Origin: Caldifarciminota bacterium
GTDB taxonomy: Bacteria > Hydrothermota > E44-bin80
Length of the DNA: 18,022 nt
Direction of reading: 5' to 3'
NCBI GenBank assembly: GCA_023127905.1
Contig: JAGMEZ010000538.1
Span: 1 to 18,022, forward strand
Of the stretch, positions 1-7,011 are shown piece by piece; the first letter of the stretch is position 1; each line of letters starts with the position of its first letter. Made by a program: the position numbers and the translations under genes. The notes below the pieces were generated by a model. That model searched no databases. It was not told the DNA's origin and saw only the letters and a program-made list of their open reading frames with translations.

Positions 1-28
1 AGTACTCCAAAATAAATAAGGAGATTTG

Positions 29-1366
29 ATGAGATTATCAACAAGAAGTCGTTATAGTATTAGAGCTCTATTGGATATCCTTGCCAATGGAGGTGTGAGA
101 AAGCCAGTTTCTTTAAGAAAAGTTGCAGAAAGGCAGAACGTTAGCGAGAAATATCTTGAACAACTTTTTATCTTACTAAAGAAGGCGGGGATTGTAAAAG
201 CAGAACGAGGAGTAAAAGGAGGATACACTCTTGGAAAGGAACCAGAAAAGATATACGTTGGTGATATTTTACGGTTGACTGAGTTGGATGTGACGCCAGT
301 ACCCTGTATTGGTTGTAACAGGATTGAAAGATGTATATGCAAGGTTTATTGGGATGATCTTGGTGAGATAATTATGGGTTTTGTTGACTCAGTTTCTCTT
401 GAAGATATAAATCAGAGATCGATTACAATGGGAGAGAAAAGAAGAACAGGTAGGGATTTTTCTACAGTTGAACTAAAAAATGAGATTAATCGGTTAAAGA
501 GTGAGAGAGATGCAGTTTTACTTGTACATAACTATCAGCGACCGGAGATTCAGGAAATAGCTGATTACCTTGGTGATTCACTTGACTTAAGCAGGATTGC
601 ATCGAGACTTCCACAAAAGATAATTGTTTTCTGTGGTGTAAAGTTTATGGCAGAGAGTGCAAAGGTCCTTTCACCTGAGAAAACAGTGTTGATTCCCCGA
701 TTTGATGCAGGTTGCCCCATGGCTGATATGATTACAACCGATGAATTACGGGAGATGAAAAAGGAATACCCGAATGCAAAAGTTGTTTGTTATGTAAACA
801 CATCTGCTGAAGTAAAGGCAAATTGTGATATATGTTGTACGTCTGCAAATGCTGTGAATGTCGTAGAGAGTCTCAAAGCAAAGAAAATCTTATTTATCCC
901 CGATAAAAATCTTGCTGATTATGTTGATAGACAGACAAAAAAGGAAGTAATTCCCTTTCATGGGTACTGTTATGTTCATGAATTCATAGAAAAATGGGAT
1001 ATTGAAGAACAGAAAAGACTACATCCAGACGCCCGTGTGATGGTACACCCTGAAACAAAACCGCAGGTTGTTAAAATTGCCGACTATGTTCTCGGAACGA
1101 ATGGAATGGTAAATCTTGCAAAAAAGAGCAAAATAAAGGAATTTATTGTTGGAACTGAGGAGGGGCTTGTTGCAAGACTTAAAAGGGAAAACCCCCAAAA
1201 GAAGTTTTATTTACCATCCCGAAAACCGATATGCTCGAATATGAAGAGGACCCATCTCGAGGATGTATATTACAGCCTGAGGGATATGAAATACAGGATA
1301 GAGATTGATCAGAAGATTATTAAGAAGGCACAGAAAGCACTTAAGAAGATGATAGCAATTAAGTGA
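29..1366 (+). CDS. nadA: Rrf2-type Fe-S regulator fused to quinolinate synthase (NadA)
   Basis: A single 445-aa frame with two parts. Residues 1-130 look like an Rrf2/IscR winged-helix regulator: the LSTRSRYSIRAL opening, the SEKYLEQLF recognition helix, the RGVKGGYTL wing, then four cysteines (C93, C96, C102, C104) where IscR and NsrR bind their cluster. Residues from about 145 are a complete NadA, which condenses iminoaspartate with dihydroxyacetone phosphate to make quinolinate for NAD synthesis. The three [4Fe-4S] ligands of NadA are visible as C229 (AGCPMAD), C314 (GYC) and C402 (CSNMK), with family-like spacing. Stand-alone NadA is about 300 aa, so the N-terminal domain is an addition. 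Start: ATG at 29 with AAGGAG at 18-23; a TTG directly before it is less likely. An internal ATG at 428 (residue 134) could start a NadA-only product. No nadB or nadC is visible. The NadA call is firm; DNA binding by the N-terminal part is inferred. Confidence 0.93.
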   Translation: MRLSTRSRYSIRALLDILANGGVRKPVSLRKVAERQNVSEKYLEQLFILLKKAGIVKAERGVKGGYTLGKEPEKIYVGDILRLTELDVTPVPCIGCNRIERCICKVYWDDLGEIIMGFVDSVSLEDINQRSITMGEKRRTGRDFSTVELKNEINRLKSERDAVLLVHNYQRPEIQEIADYLGDSLDLSRIASRLPQKIIVFCGVKFMAESAKVLSPEKTVLIPRFDAGCPMADMITTDELREMKKEYPNAKVVCYVNTSAEVKANCDICCTSANAVNVVESLKAKKILFIPDKNLADYVDRQTKKEVIPFHGYCYVHEFIEKWDIEEQKRLHPDARVMVHPETKPQVVKIADYVLGTNGMVNLAKKSKIKEFIVGTEEGLVARLKRENPQKKFYLPSRKPICSNMKRTHLEDVYYSLRDMKYRIEIDQKIIKKAQKALKKMIAIK

Positions 1367-1581
1367 AAGTGATGACTTATTGCGATATTTAAACTCACCT
1401 TTAACTCGTTATATAAAGCAATTTATCTAACGATATGAGTCCTCTCACATTGAAAGAGGAAATAAAGTATTTATATTCTCTGGAATTTCAAAAAAAATAT
1501 TGACATTATATAGATAGTATGATAAGAGAGAAAAAATATTAATTAACTATATTTAACTATATAGTATAAGGAGGTACGACG
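1367..1581. other. intergenic region upstream of the EF-G-like gene
   Basis: No coding potential seen. It holds a weak 6-bp hairpin (TCCTCT at 1440-1445 with AGAGGA at 1455-1460) without a T-run, so not a convincing terminator. A TTGACA at 1500-1505 resembles a -35 box, but the nearest good -10 (TATGAT, 1518-1523) is only 12 bases away and the 17-base position reads TAAGAG. A promoter for the downstream gene is therefore likely here but not resolved. Confidence 0.35.
1568..1574 (+). promoter_or_regulatory. ribosome binding site that supports a TTG start
   Basis: AAGGAGG lies 7 bases before TTG at 1582. There is no nearby in-frame ATG, so this strong site decides the start of the EF-G-like protein. 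Confidence 0.8.
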
Positions 1582-3645
1582 TTGAAGGAATTTGGTGTGA
1601 ATGATATTAGAAATGTTATGCTCTGCGGACACGGCGGGGTTGGTAAGACTACGCTTGCAGAAGCAATGCTTTTTGATAGCGGAGAAAGGAGTAGATTGGG
1701 AAGGGTTGATGAGGGGAACAGTACAATGGATTACGACCAACTTGAGATTGATAGAAAAATAACAGTTTCTCTTGCTATTGGACAATTCCCATGGAAAAAT
1801 AGTTTTATAAATCTTCTCGACACTCCTGGGTATGCTGATTTTCGGGGAGAGGTAATCTCAGCTACTGCAGTAAGCGATGGGGCAGTTATAGTTGTGGATG
1901 CGACTTCAGGAGTTGAAATGGGAACTGAGTGGGTCTGTGAACTTACAAAGAAACACTCAATGCCTTCATTAGTTTATATAAATGTATTGAAGAAAGAAAA
2001 CTCAGATTTTTTCAAGGTCCTTGAAGAAATAAGTAAGATGTTTAAATCTGGTACTGTCCCACTCACAATTCCCATAGGAGAGGGTGAAAAGTTCAGCGGA
2101 GTAATTAATCTTCTTTCGAAAAAGGCATATGTGTATAGAGATGGGAAAGCTGAGGAAATAGAGATTCCAGATACAGAAAAGGGTAAGGTGGAAGAGATGA
2201 GTAAAAATCTCGTGGAGGGGCTTGTTGAAACCGATGATGATTTAATGGAACGGTATCTTGCAGATGAAGATATAAAAGAGGAAGAACTCGCTGCGATTCT
2301 CAAGAAAGGTGTCATCAAAGGAGAGGTTCATCCTGTTTTTTGTGGTGATGCTTACCATAACATAGGGGTGGATCTTTTACTTAATGGTATTACTCAATTA
2401 CTTCCATCTCCTGAGGAGAGGGGGGATGTGATAGTAACTGAAGAGGAAAAAGAGAAGATATTAAAAATTAATGATCCATTTTGTGCCCTTGTCTTTAAAA
2501 CCATTTTTGAACCACATTTAGGTGAGTTGAATTATACGAGAATATTTTCTGGAGAACTGGTACCAGGAACGGATGTTATCAATATAACGAAAGGTTCAAC
2601 AGAGAGAATTAATCAGATTTATCTGCTTAATGGCAAAGAGAGAAAAGAGGTAAAGAAAGTGTTACCTGGTTCGATATGTGCGCTGGTTAAGTTAAAATCG
2701 ACAAAAACAGGCGATACACTCACGTCAAAAGGTCAAAAAATGAAGCTTTCGGGTATTACTTTTCCTGAACCTTCAATATCGATTGCAATTGTTCCTAAAT
2801 CAAAAGCTGATGAAGAAAAGGTTTCGTTCGGTCTTGGTAAACTGCGCGATGAAGATCCATGCTTTTCATCTCACTATGATTCAGAACTTAAACAAACCCT
2901 TATTTCAGGTTTTGGTGAACTTCATCTTGAGGTAATTGTTGATAAACTGAAAAGGAAGTTTGGTGTTGAAGTTAGTTTTGAAAAACCAAAGATTCCCTTT
3001 AGGGAGACTATTACAGCAAAGTCAGAAGTTCAAGGGAAATACAAAAAGCAATCAGGGGGGAGAGGACAGTACGGCGATGTGAGGATTCGTTTTGAACCCC
3101 TGAGCAGTGGAAGAGGATTTGAATTTGTGAATGGGGTTGTAGGTGGTTCAATTCCTTCAAAGTATATTCCTTCAGTTGAAAAAGGATTGAATGAGGCGAT
3201 AAGAACAGGGGTGCTTGCTGGCTATCCTGTCGTTGATTTTAGGGCAACACTTTACGATGGAACATTCCATTCGGTTGATTCTTCAGATATTGCTTTTAAG
3301 GTTGCTGCATCCATGGCATTTAAGAAAGGAATGGAGGATTCAAAACCAATTCTTCTTGAGCCTATAATGAATGTTGAGGTAGTTGTTCCGGAAGATATGA
3401 TGGGTGATGTGATTGGTGATTTAAATTCAAGAAGGGGTAAAATTCAGGGGATGGATTCCTCAGGAAGGTTGCAGAAGATTAAGGCTTCAGTTCCACAAGC
3501 AGAAATGTACAAGTATTCCACACAACTACGGTCAATTACCCAGGGCAGGGGTACATTCACTCAGAGTTTCTCTCATTATGAAGAGATGCCTAAGGAAATA
3601 TCGGATAAGATTGTACAGGAACACAACGAGAGTAAGGAAGATTAA
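1582..3645 (+). CDS. EF-G-like translational GTPase (EF-G2/FusA2 type)
   Basis: 687 aa, the length of elongation factor G, with its domain order: GTPase domain (about 1-270), beta-barrel domain II (about 300-385), then domains III-V, including GGRGQYGDV of domain IV and the QLRSITQGRGTFTQ stretch of domain V. The P-loop is GHGGVGKT (16-23). Several nucleotide-binding motifs differ from canonical EF-G: the RGIT of switch I reads RKIT, the G3 motif reads DTPGY (80-84) with Tyr in place of the catalytic His, and the G4 motif NKxD reads NVLK (134-137). The residues around G4 (VYIN, then KENSDF) still align with EF-G, so this is substitution rather than misframing. The protein resembles the EF-G2 paralogue group, whose role is poorly defined, and is unlikely to be the housekeeping translocase. 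TTG start. The stop overlaps the stop of the convergent lipoprotein gene by 4 nt. Confidence 0.88.
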   Translation: MKEFGVNDIRNVMLCGHGGVGKTTLAEAMLFDSGERSRLGRVDEGNSTMDYDQLEIDRKITVSLAIGQFPWKNSFINLLDTPGYADFRGEVISATAVSDGAVIVVDATSGVEMGTEWVCELTKKHSMPSLVYINVLKKENSDFFKVLEEISKMFKSGTVPLTIPIGEGEKFSGVINLLSKKAYVYRDGKAEEIEIPDTEKGKVEEMSKNLVEGLVETDDDLMERYLADEDIKEEELAAILKKGVIKGEVHPVFCGDAYHNIGVDLLLNGITQLLPSPEERGDVIVTEEEKEKILKINDPFCALVFKTIFEPHLGELNYTRIFSGELVPGTDVINITKGSTERINQIYLLNGKERKEVKKVLPGSICALVKLKSTKTGDTLTSKGQKMKLSGITFPEPSISIAIVPKSKADEEKVSFGLGKLRDEDPCFSSHYDSELKQTLISGFGELHLEVIVDKLKRKFGVEVSFEKPKIPFRETITAKSEVQGKYKKQSGGRGQYGDVRIRFEPLSSGRGFEFVNGVVGGSIPSKYIPSVEKGLNEAIRTGVLAGYPVVDFRATLYDGTFHSVDSSDIAFKVAASMAFKKGMEDSKPILLEPIMNVEVVVPEDMMGDVIGDLNSRRGKIQGMDSSGRLQKIKASVPQAEMYKYSTQLRSITQGRGTFTQSFSHYEEMPKEISDKIVQEHNESKED

Positions 3646-4517
3646 CCTCCAAGCGCTTTTAATCTCGATTGTGCTTTTTTCCGATACGTCTTCGCACCGG
3701 AGTGATTAGATTTATATCTAAGAACGGTATTAAATTTTGCAATTGCTGCTTTATATTTTCCCTGAGAAAATAGAGATAATCCTTGTTTATAGATAGTTTC
3801 AACATTAACAGCAGGTTTGGGCTTAGGTTCAGGTTTAGGTTTAGGTTTAGGTTTTGCAGTCAGTAATTCATTTATTGCTGCTAACCTCTCTTTTGCTTTT
3901 TTATTGTCCGGTTCGTAACTTAGAATTTCCTCATAAATTTTAAGAGCATCTTTATTTTTCTTTTTTTCCTCTAATCCAAGTGCTTCTTTGTAGAGCGAAT
4001 TAACAACAAGAGATATTTTCTCATTAACCTTCTTTTGATATTCTTCTACCATAACATTATTTGGTGTTAAATTGTCTGCAATGGATAGTTCACTTTTTGC
4101 CTTTTTGAGGTCTCCTTCGTTAAATGCTGCAACTGCGTTTGTAAGATGCACTTGTGCCTCTTTTTCCTGTGGTGTTAGTTCTTTTTTCTTTAATAAAATA
4201 TAATCGTATTGATAGTCCTTCTTCTGTGAAAACTTAAATGTCTGTTCTCCTGTTTCAAATCCTTTCTTCTCTATTCTCAATGTATAAGAACCAGGTGTTA
4301 TATCAAATATGTATTTTCCTTTGGGTGAATGTATTGTAAGTGTATCTTTTACCCCTATTAGGGAAATTTTGGCATTCTTAACAGGATTTCCTGTCTCAAC
4401 ATTGAAAACATATCCTGTGAGTAGTACACCTTTCCCCGATTTTTTTACATCTGTGGTCTTTGTGCAACCAAAAAGAAATAATAAAAGAATTGTTATAACC
4501 AATATATAGCTTTTCAT
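3642..4517 (-). CDS. lipoprotein with carboxypeptidase-regulatory-like domain and TPR repeats
   Basis: 291 aa. A lipoprotein signal peptide ends in the lipobox LFGC, so C18 should be lipidated. Residues about 30-108 look like a small beta-sandwich of the carboxypeptidase-regulatory/PEGA kind (LLTGYVFNVETGNPVKNAKI, then GSYTLRIEKKGF). Two helical TPR-like blocks follow (about 120-215 and 238-285; for example GKYKAAIAKFNTVL), joined by a Lys-Pro linker near residues 218-235. This suggests a cell-envelope scaffold that contacts other proteins; no enzymatic motif is seen. Start: ATG with GGAGG six bases upstream, behind a near-consensus promoter. The gene stands alone and converges on the EF-G-like gene, the two stops overlapping. 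Exact partner or role unknown. Confidence 0.85.
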   Translation of the reverse strand: MKSYILVITILLLFLFGCTKTTDVKKSGKGVLLTGYVFNVETGNPVKNAKISLIGVKDTLTIHSPKGKYIFDITPGSYTLRIEKKGFETGEQTFKFSQKKDYQYDYILLKKKELTPQEKEAQVHLTNAVAAFNEGDLKKAKSELSIADNLTPNNVMVEEYQKKVNEKISLVVNSLYKEALGLEEKKKNKDALKIYEEILSYEPDNKKAKERLAAINELLTAKPKPKPKPEPKPKPAVNVETIYKQGLSLFSQGKYKAAIAKFNTVLRYKSNHSGAKTYRKKAQSRLKALGG

Positions 4518-4549
4518 AGAAAACCTCCGTTTAGAAGATTATTTTTATA

Positions 4550-4578
4550 AATATATAGATAATTTCACATTTTGTCAA
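4550..4578 (-). promoter_or_regulatory. sigma-70-type promoter of the TPR lipoprotein gene
   Basis: On the minus strand, TTGACA (4578-4573), a 17-base spacer and TATATT (4555-4550). The predicted start near 4543 gives a leader of about 25 nt that carries the GGAGG site (4528-4524). Box sequences and spacing are close to consensus. Confidence 0.75.
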
Positions 4579-4623
4579 TAAATTTTTATGAGATTCGAGC
4601 GAGAAAATTCATTAACAATTCTA

Positions 4624-5361
4624 CTATTTATTTCCTGTACAATAAAACACAGGCATGAAGTATGATCTTTCCCCCTTTTTTATGAATTTTATTTCATCTT
4701 TTTTGATACTTTTGAGTTTTGTATCTAATCCCTTTTGTGAAAGTTTTTCAACAAATTTCCACTCATCTTCAAAGTTCTTTTTTACAAGTTCTAAACCGAA
4801 AGGAATGCATGCAAGTCCCCATTTAATATTATTGAGGGATGATTTGGTGTAAAAATACTCTAATTTTCTACCCACGAATGGGTCAGCACCCTCCTCTTTC
4901 AGTTTCGAGGTAATGTAAGACGAATAACTAATAGTGTGGGGGAAGTCTATCCTTCCACCGTAATCTGGTTCAGCGATCGATGTAATGCAACCTTGTGGAA
5001 TTACTATTCTCCTCATTTCTTTTAATGCAGATATAGGACTCTGTAGCCAGAGAAGAAAAAATTGGAATATGACAGAATCAAATGTGTCTTTTTTAAATGG
5101 AAGTGAATAGGTATCACCGCAAACAAGAAGGAGTTTTCCCTCCCTATTTTTAGCATTAGAGAGTGCTTCAAAATCAATATCTAATCCAATAACTGTTCCA
5201 TTAATTTTATTAGATAACTCCTCAGTTATTAAAGCTATGGAACAACCGGGTTCAAGCACCTTTTTTTGATGTACTACACCGGTTTTTCTATATAAATAAT
5301 TCCTTGTATCTTTTAACCAAATAAACTGGCGTTTATATTGGGATTTCCACATTAAAGACAT
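4624..5361 (-). CDS. class I SAM-dependent methyltransferase, degraded motif I
   Basis: 245 aa with the layout of a Methyltransf_11-like enzyme: motif I region VLEPGCSIA (35-43), acidic loop GLDID (59-63), motif GDTYSLPF (82-89), and the KKDTFDSV...LKEMRRIVIPQG segment. The substrate cannot be predicted. The usual glycine-rich loop (E/DxGxGxG) is damaged: after EPG it reads CSIA, losing two glycines. SAM binding may thus be weak or unusual, or the protein may be a non-catalytic derivative. No Shine-Dalgarno is seen before the first ATG (5361) or the next (5352), and an in-frame stop lies just upstream, so the start is one of these two. It follows the small membrane protein by 27 nt, and translation may depend on that gene. 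Confidence 0.75.
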   Translation of the reverse strand: MSLMWKSQYKRQFIWLKDTRNYLYRKTGVVHQKKVLEPGCSIALITEELSNKINGTVIGLDIDFEALSNAKNREGKLLLVCGDTYSLPFKKDTFDSVIFQFFLLWLQSPISALKEMRRIVIPQGCITSIAEPDYGGRIDFPHTISYSSYITSKLKEEGADPFVGRKLEYFYTKSSLNNIKWGLACIPFGLELVKKNFEDEWKFVEKLSQKGLDTKLKSIKKDEIKFIKKGERSYFMPVFYCTGNK

Positions 5362-5388
5362 TTGTCATTATTGGTCTATTAGCAGCAT

Positions 5389-5654
5389 TTACTTGCTGTT
5401 ATCTTCTTCTTTTTCTCCTTTCAGTACCTTTATCTCTTTCGAAAGTTCTTTTATTACATCCGCTAATTTCTCCTTCTCAGCTTTTCTTGTCATTAATATC
5501 ATCCTGTGAAGAATTCCAAGAGTAATGAAAAGAAGAATAATATCAAGGATTATTTTATCCCATGGGTCGATGAGAAAAAAAATTGTATTAAACCAAGATG
5601 CTGAAAGATTGAAATTATTACAAAGAGACACATTACAAAAGGCCAAATAAGCAT
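5389..5654 (-). CDS. small two-helix membrane protein, apparently frameshifted in an A8 tract
   Basis: An ATG at 5654 has a strong AGGGAGG site 5 bases upstream. This frame reads 24 codons of a hydrophobic helix (starting MLIWPFVMCLFVII), crosses eight T (plus-strand A8 at 5575-5582) and then stops early. The neighbouring frame continues from the tract as LIDPWDKIILDIILLFITLG, a second membrane helix, then a charged coiled-coil-like tail to a stop at 5389. One extra base in the tract would join the two into an 88-aa protein with two membrane segments and a cytoplasmic tail. The second frame alone could start only at a TTG (5646), 13 bases from the site, and would begin with an unconvincing polar segment. 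Likely a sequencing error, a slippage-decoded gene or a recent mutation. Function unknown. It lies between ptsN-like and methyltransferase genes. Confidence 0.6.
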
Positions 5655-5659
5655 TTTGT

Positions 5660-5666
5660 CCTCCCT
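5660..5666 (-). promoter_or_regulatory. ribosome binding site of the small membrane protein
   Basis: AGGGAGG on the minus strand, 5 bases before ATG (5654-5652). Its spacing fits this ATG and not the TTG at 5646, and it is the main evidence for the frameshift reading. Confidence 0.75.
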
Positions 5667-5695
5667 GTTATTTTTTTAGCATGTTTTTCAATTGA

Positions 5696-6181
5696 TTAAA
5701 AAGATTCGAATTTTCTAATAAAATCTATAACATCCTCAGATGTTTCTTGGTGAAGTAATCCATTCCTGAACTCTTCATTATGTAGAAGCCTTGCCAATCT
5801 TGCAAGAGTACGAATATACAGGACTTTATCTTGCTCCCTTGATAGGACAAGGAACAGGATGTGTACTGGTTTTTTATCAATGGCTTCAAAATCAATTCCG
5901 TCTTTTGATAACCCGAGACCTATATAGAAATTTTTAATTGAATCAAGCCTGATATGTGGAATCGCGACTCCATTACCAATACCTGTGCTCTCAATAGCTT
6001 CCCTTTTTAGTATGACATTCACAATTTCGTCTTTTATATCTCTTCCTATTTCATCATTAAGGAGAACATTGACTAATTTAATTATCATTTCTTTTTTATT
6101 AGTTTTCTCAAGCCGGAAAATTATGTTTCTTTTGTCAAGGAGTTCATAAACCCTCTTGGTTTTTGAAATCTTTTGAGACAT
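5696..6181 (-). CDS. PtsN-like EIIA protein (fructose/nitrogen PTS family)
   Basis: 161 aa, the length of a single EIIA-fructose/Ntr domain. The phosphorylation-site signature GIGNGVAIPH is at residues 67-76, making H76 the predicted phosphohistidine; LVLSREQDKVLYIRTLARLARLL in the second half also fits the family. Such proteins receive phosphate from HPr and act either in sugar import or, as PtsN, as a regulator of potassium, nitrogen or envelope functions. No EI, HPr, EIIB or EIIC gene is in the window, which favours a regulatory role. ATG start with GAGG six bases upstream. It is the first gene of a three-gene minus-strand group with the small membrane protein (41-nt gap) and the methyltransferase. 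Confidence 0.85.
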   Translation of the reverse strand: MSQKISKTKRVYELLDKRNIIFRLEKTNKKEMIIKLVNVLLNDEIGRDIKDEIVNVILKREAIESTGIGNGVAIPHIRLDSIKNFYIGLGLSKDGIDFEAIDKKPVHILFLVLSREQDKVLYIRTLARLARLLHNEEFRNGLLHQETSEDVIDFIRKFESF

Positions 6182-6222
6182 CTCTAACCTCGCATTTTTC
6201 TAATTTTGGGTTTTCCTCACCC

Positions 6223-6231
6223 TGTTATAAT
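6223..6231 (+). promoter_or_regulatory. extended -10 promoter for the rhomboid gene
   Basis: TGTTATAAT is a full extended -10 element. No clear -35 lies 17 bases upstream. It would start transcription near 6238 and give a leader of about 50 nt. A TTGACA at 6255-6260 is nearer the gene but has only a poor -10 (TATTGA at 17 bases or GATATT at 15). On the other strand the same region offers TATTAT (6232-6227), a possible -10 for the ptsN-like gene, again without a good -35. Confidence 0.5.
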
Positions 6232-6289
6232 ACGTATTCTCAATTGTATTTTTCTTGACATTATAAGGCTGCTGTGATATTGAGGTGAT

Positions 6290-6964
6290 ATGATACCTCT
6301 AAAGGACGATAATCCAACAAGGACATTTCCATTTATTACAATTGCTCTAATTGTTATCAATTGTATTATTTTTATTATTGAGCTCAGTCAGGGAAAATAT
6401 CTTATAACTTTTATAGAGAGTTTTGGTTGTATACCGTATGAGATAACCATGGGAACTGATGTAGAACCGTTTATTTTTTTCCCTGTTAGACTTACTATTA
6501 TTACATCCATGTTCCTTCATGGAGGATGGATGCATCTTGTTGGAAATATGCTTTATCTCTGGATATTTGGAAATAATATTGAAGATAAGTTGGGACATTT
6601 GCGATTTATCATCTTTTATTTCATTGTCGGAGTTACTGCTTCGATTGCTCAAATACTTATTAACCCATATTCTACTATCCCGCAAATAGGAGCATCTGGT
6701 GCAATATCTGGTGTTCTTGGTGCATACCTTCTTCTTTTCCCGAAAGCAAAGGTTTTGACCCTTGTTCCACTCTTTTATTTTATTCGTGTTATCAAGCTTC
6801 CCGCTTTTGTTATTCTTGGCTTCTGGATTGCCCTTCAGATAATAAATGGTTTTGCCTCTCTCTCTTATACTGCTGTTGGAGGTGTGGCATTCTTTGCCCA
6901 TATTGGAGGTTTTATAGTGGGACTTCTCTTTATTAAACCATTTCTTATCGGAAGAAAAAGATAA
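6290..6964 (+). CDS. rhomboid-family intramembrane serine protease
   Basis: 224 aa, polytopic, hydrophobic throughout. The catalytic GxSG is GASG with S136, and the catalytic histidine is H204 in AHIGGF. The HGGWMHLVGNMLYLWIFG block (77-94) is the family's conserved loop and helix 2 region. The opening MIPLKDDNPTR is typical of many bacterial rhomboids of this size. It cleaves transmembrane segments of other membrane proteins within the bilayer; the substrate is unknown. Start: ATG at 6290, directly preceded by GAGGTGAT, which matches the 16S rRNA tail. Monocistronic: divergent from the ptsN-like gene and convergent with the protease cluster downstream. Confidence 0.93.
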   Translation: MIPLKDDNPTRTFPFITIALIVINCIIFIIELSQGKYLITFIESFGCIPYEITMGTDVEPFIFFPVRLTIITSMFLHGGWMHLVGNMLYLWIFGNNIEDKLGHLRFIIFYFIVGVTASIAQILINPYSTIPQIGASGAISGVLGAYLLLFPKAKVLTLVPLFYFIRVIKLPAFVILGFWIALQIINGFASLSYTAVGGVAFFAHIGGFIVGLLFIKPFLIGRKR

Positions 6965-6974
6965 ATTTATAAAT

Positions 6975-7011
6975 AAAACTGAATTCATTCAGAATCTGAC
7001 AGTTTTCTTTT
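6975..7011. terminator. probable bidirectional terminator between rhomboid and S41 protease genes
   Basis: AAAACTG (6975-6981) pairs with CAGTTTT (7000-7006), and an inner ATTC (6983-6986) pairs with GAAT (6992-6995). A T-rich run follows on both strands (TTTTCTTTTA on the plus strand). It fills the 45-nt gap between convergent genes and just overlaps the protease stop codon. Confidence 0.55.

Noticed and set aside
1440..1460. Hairpin TCCTCT/AGAGGA after nadA as a terminator.
   Set aside because: Only 6 bp with a 9-base loop and no T-run after it.
1582..3645. Housekeeping EF-G (fusA).
   Set aside because: The altered G3 and G4 motifs, and no rpsL, rpsG or tuf neighbours, fit the EF-G2-like paralogue better.
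3813..3856. GGTTTA-type tandem repeat, telomere-like in appearance.
   Set aside because: It lies inside the TPR lipoprotein gene and encodes its Lys-Pro linker; low-complexity coding sequence explains it.
6347..6988. Minus-strand open frame of 213 codons opposite the rhomboid gene.
   Set aside because: Antisense shadow: composition is rich in Ser, Asn and Lys with no domain, and the rhomboid frame has catalytic motifs.
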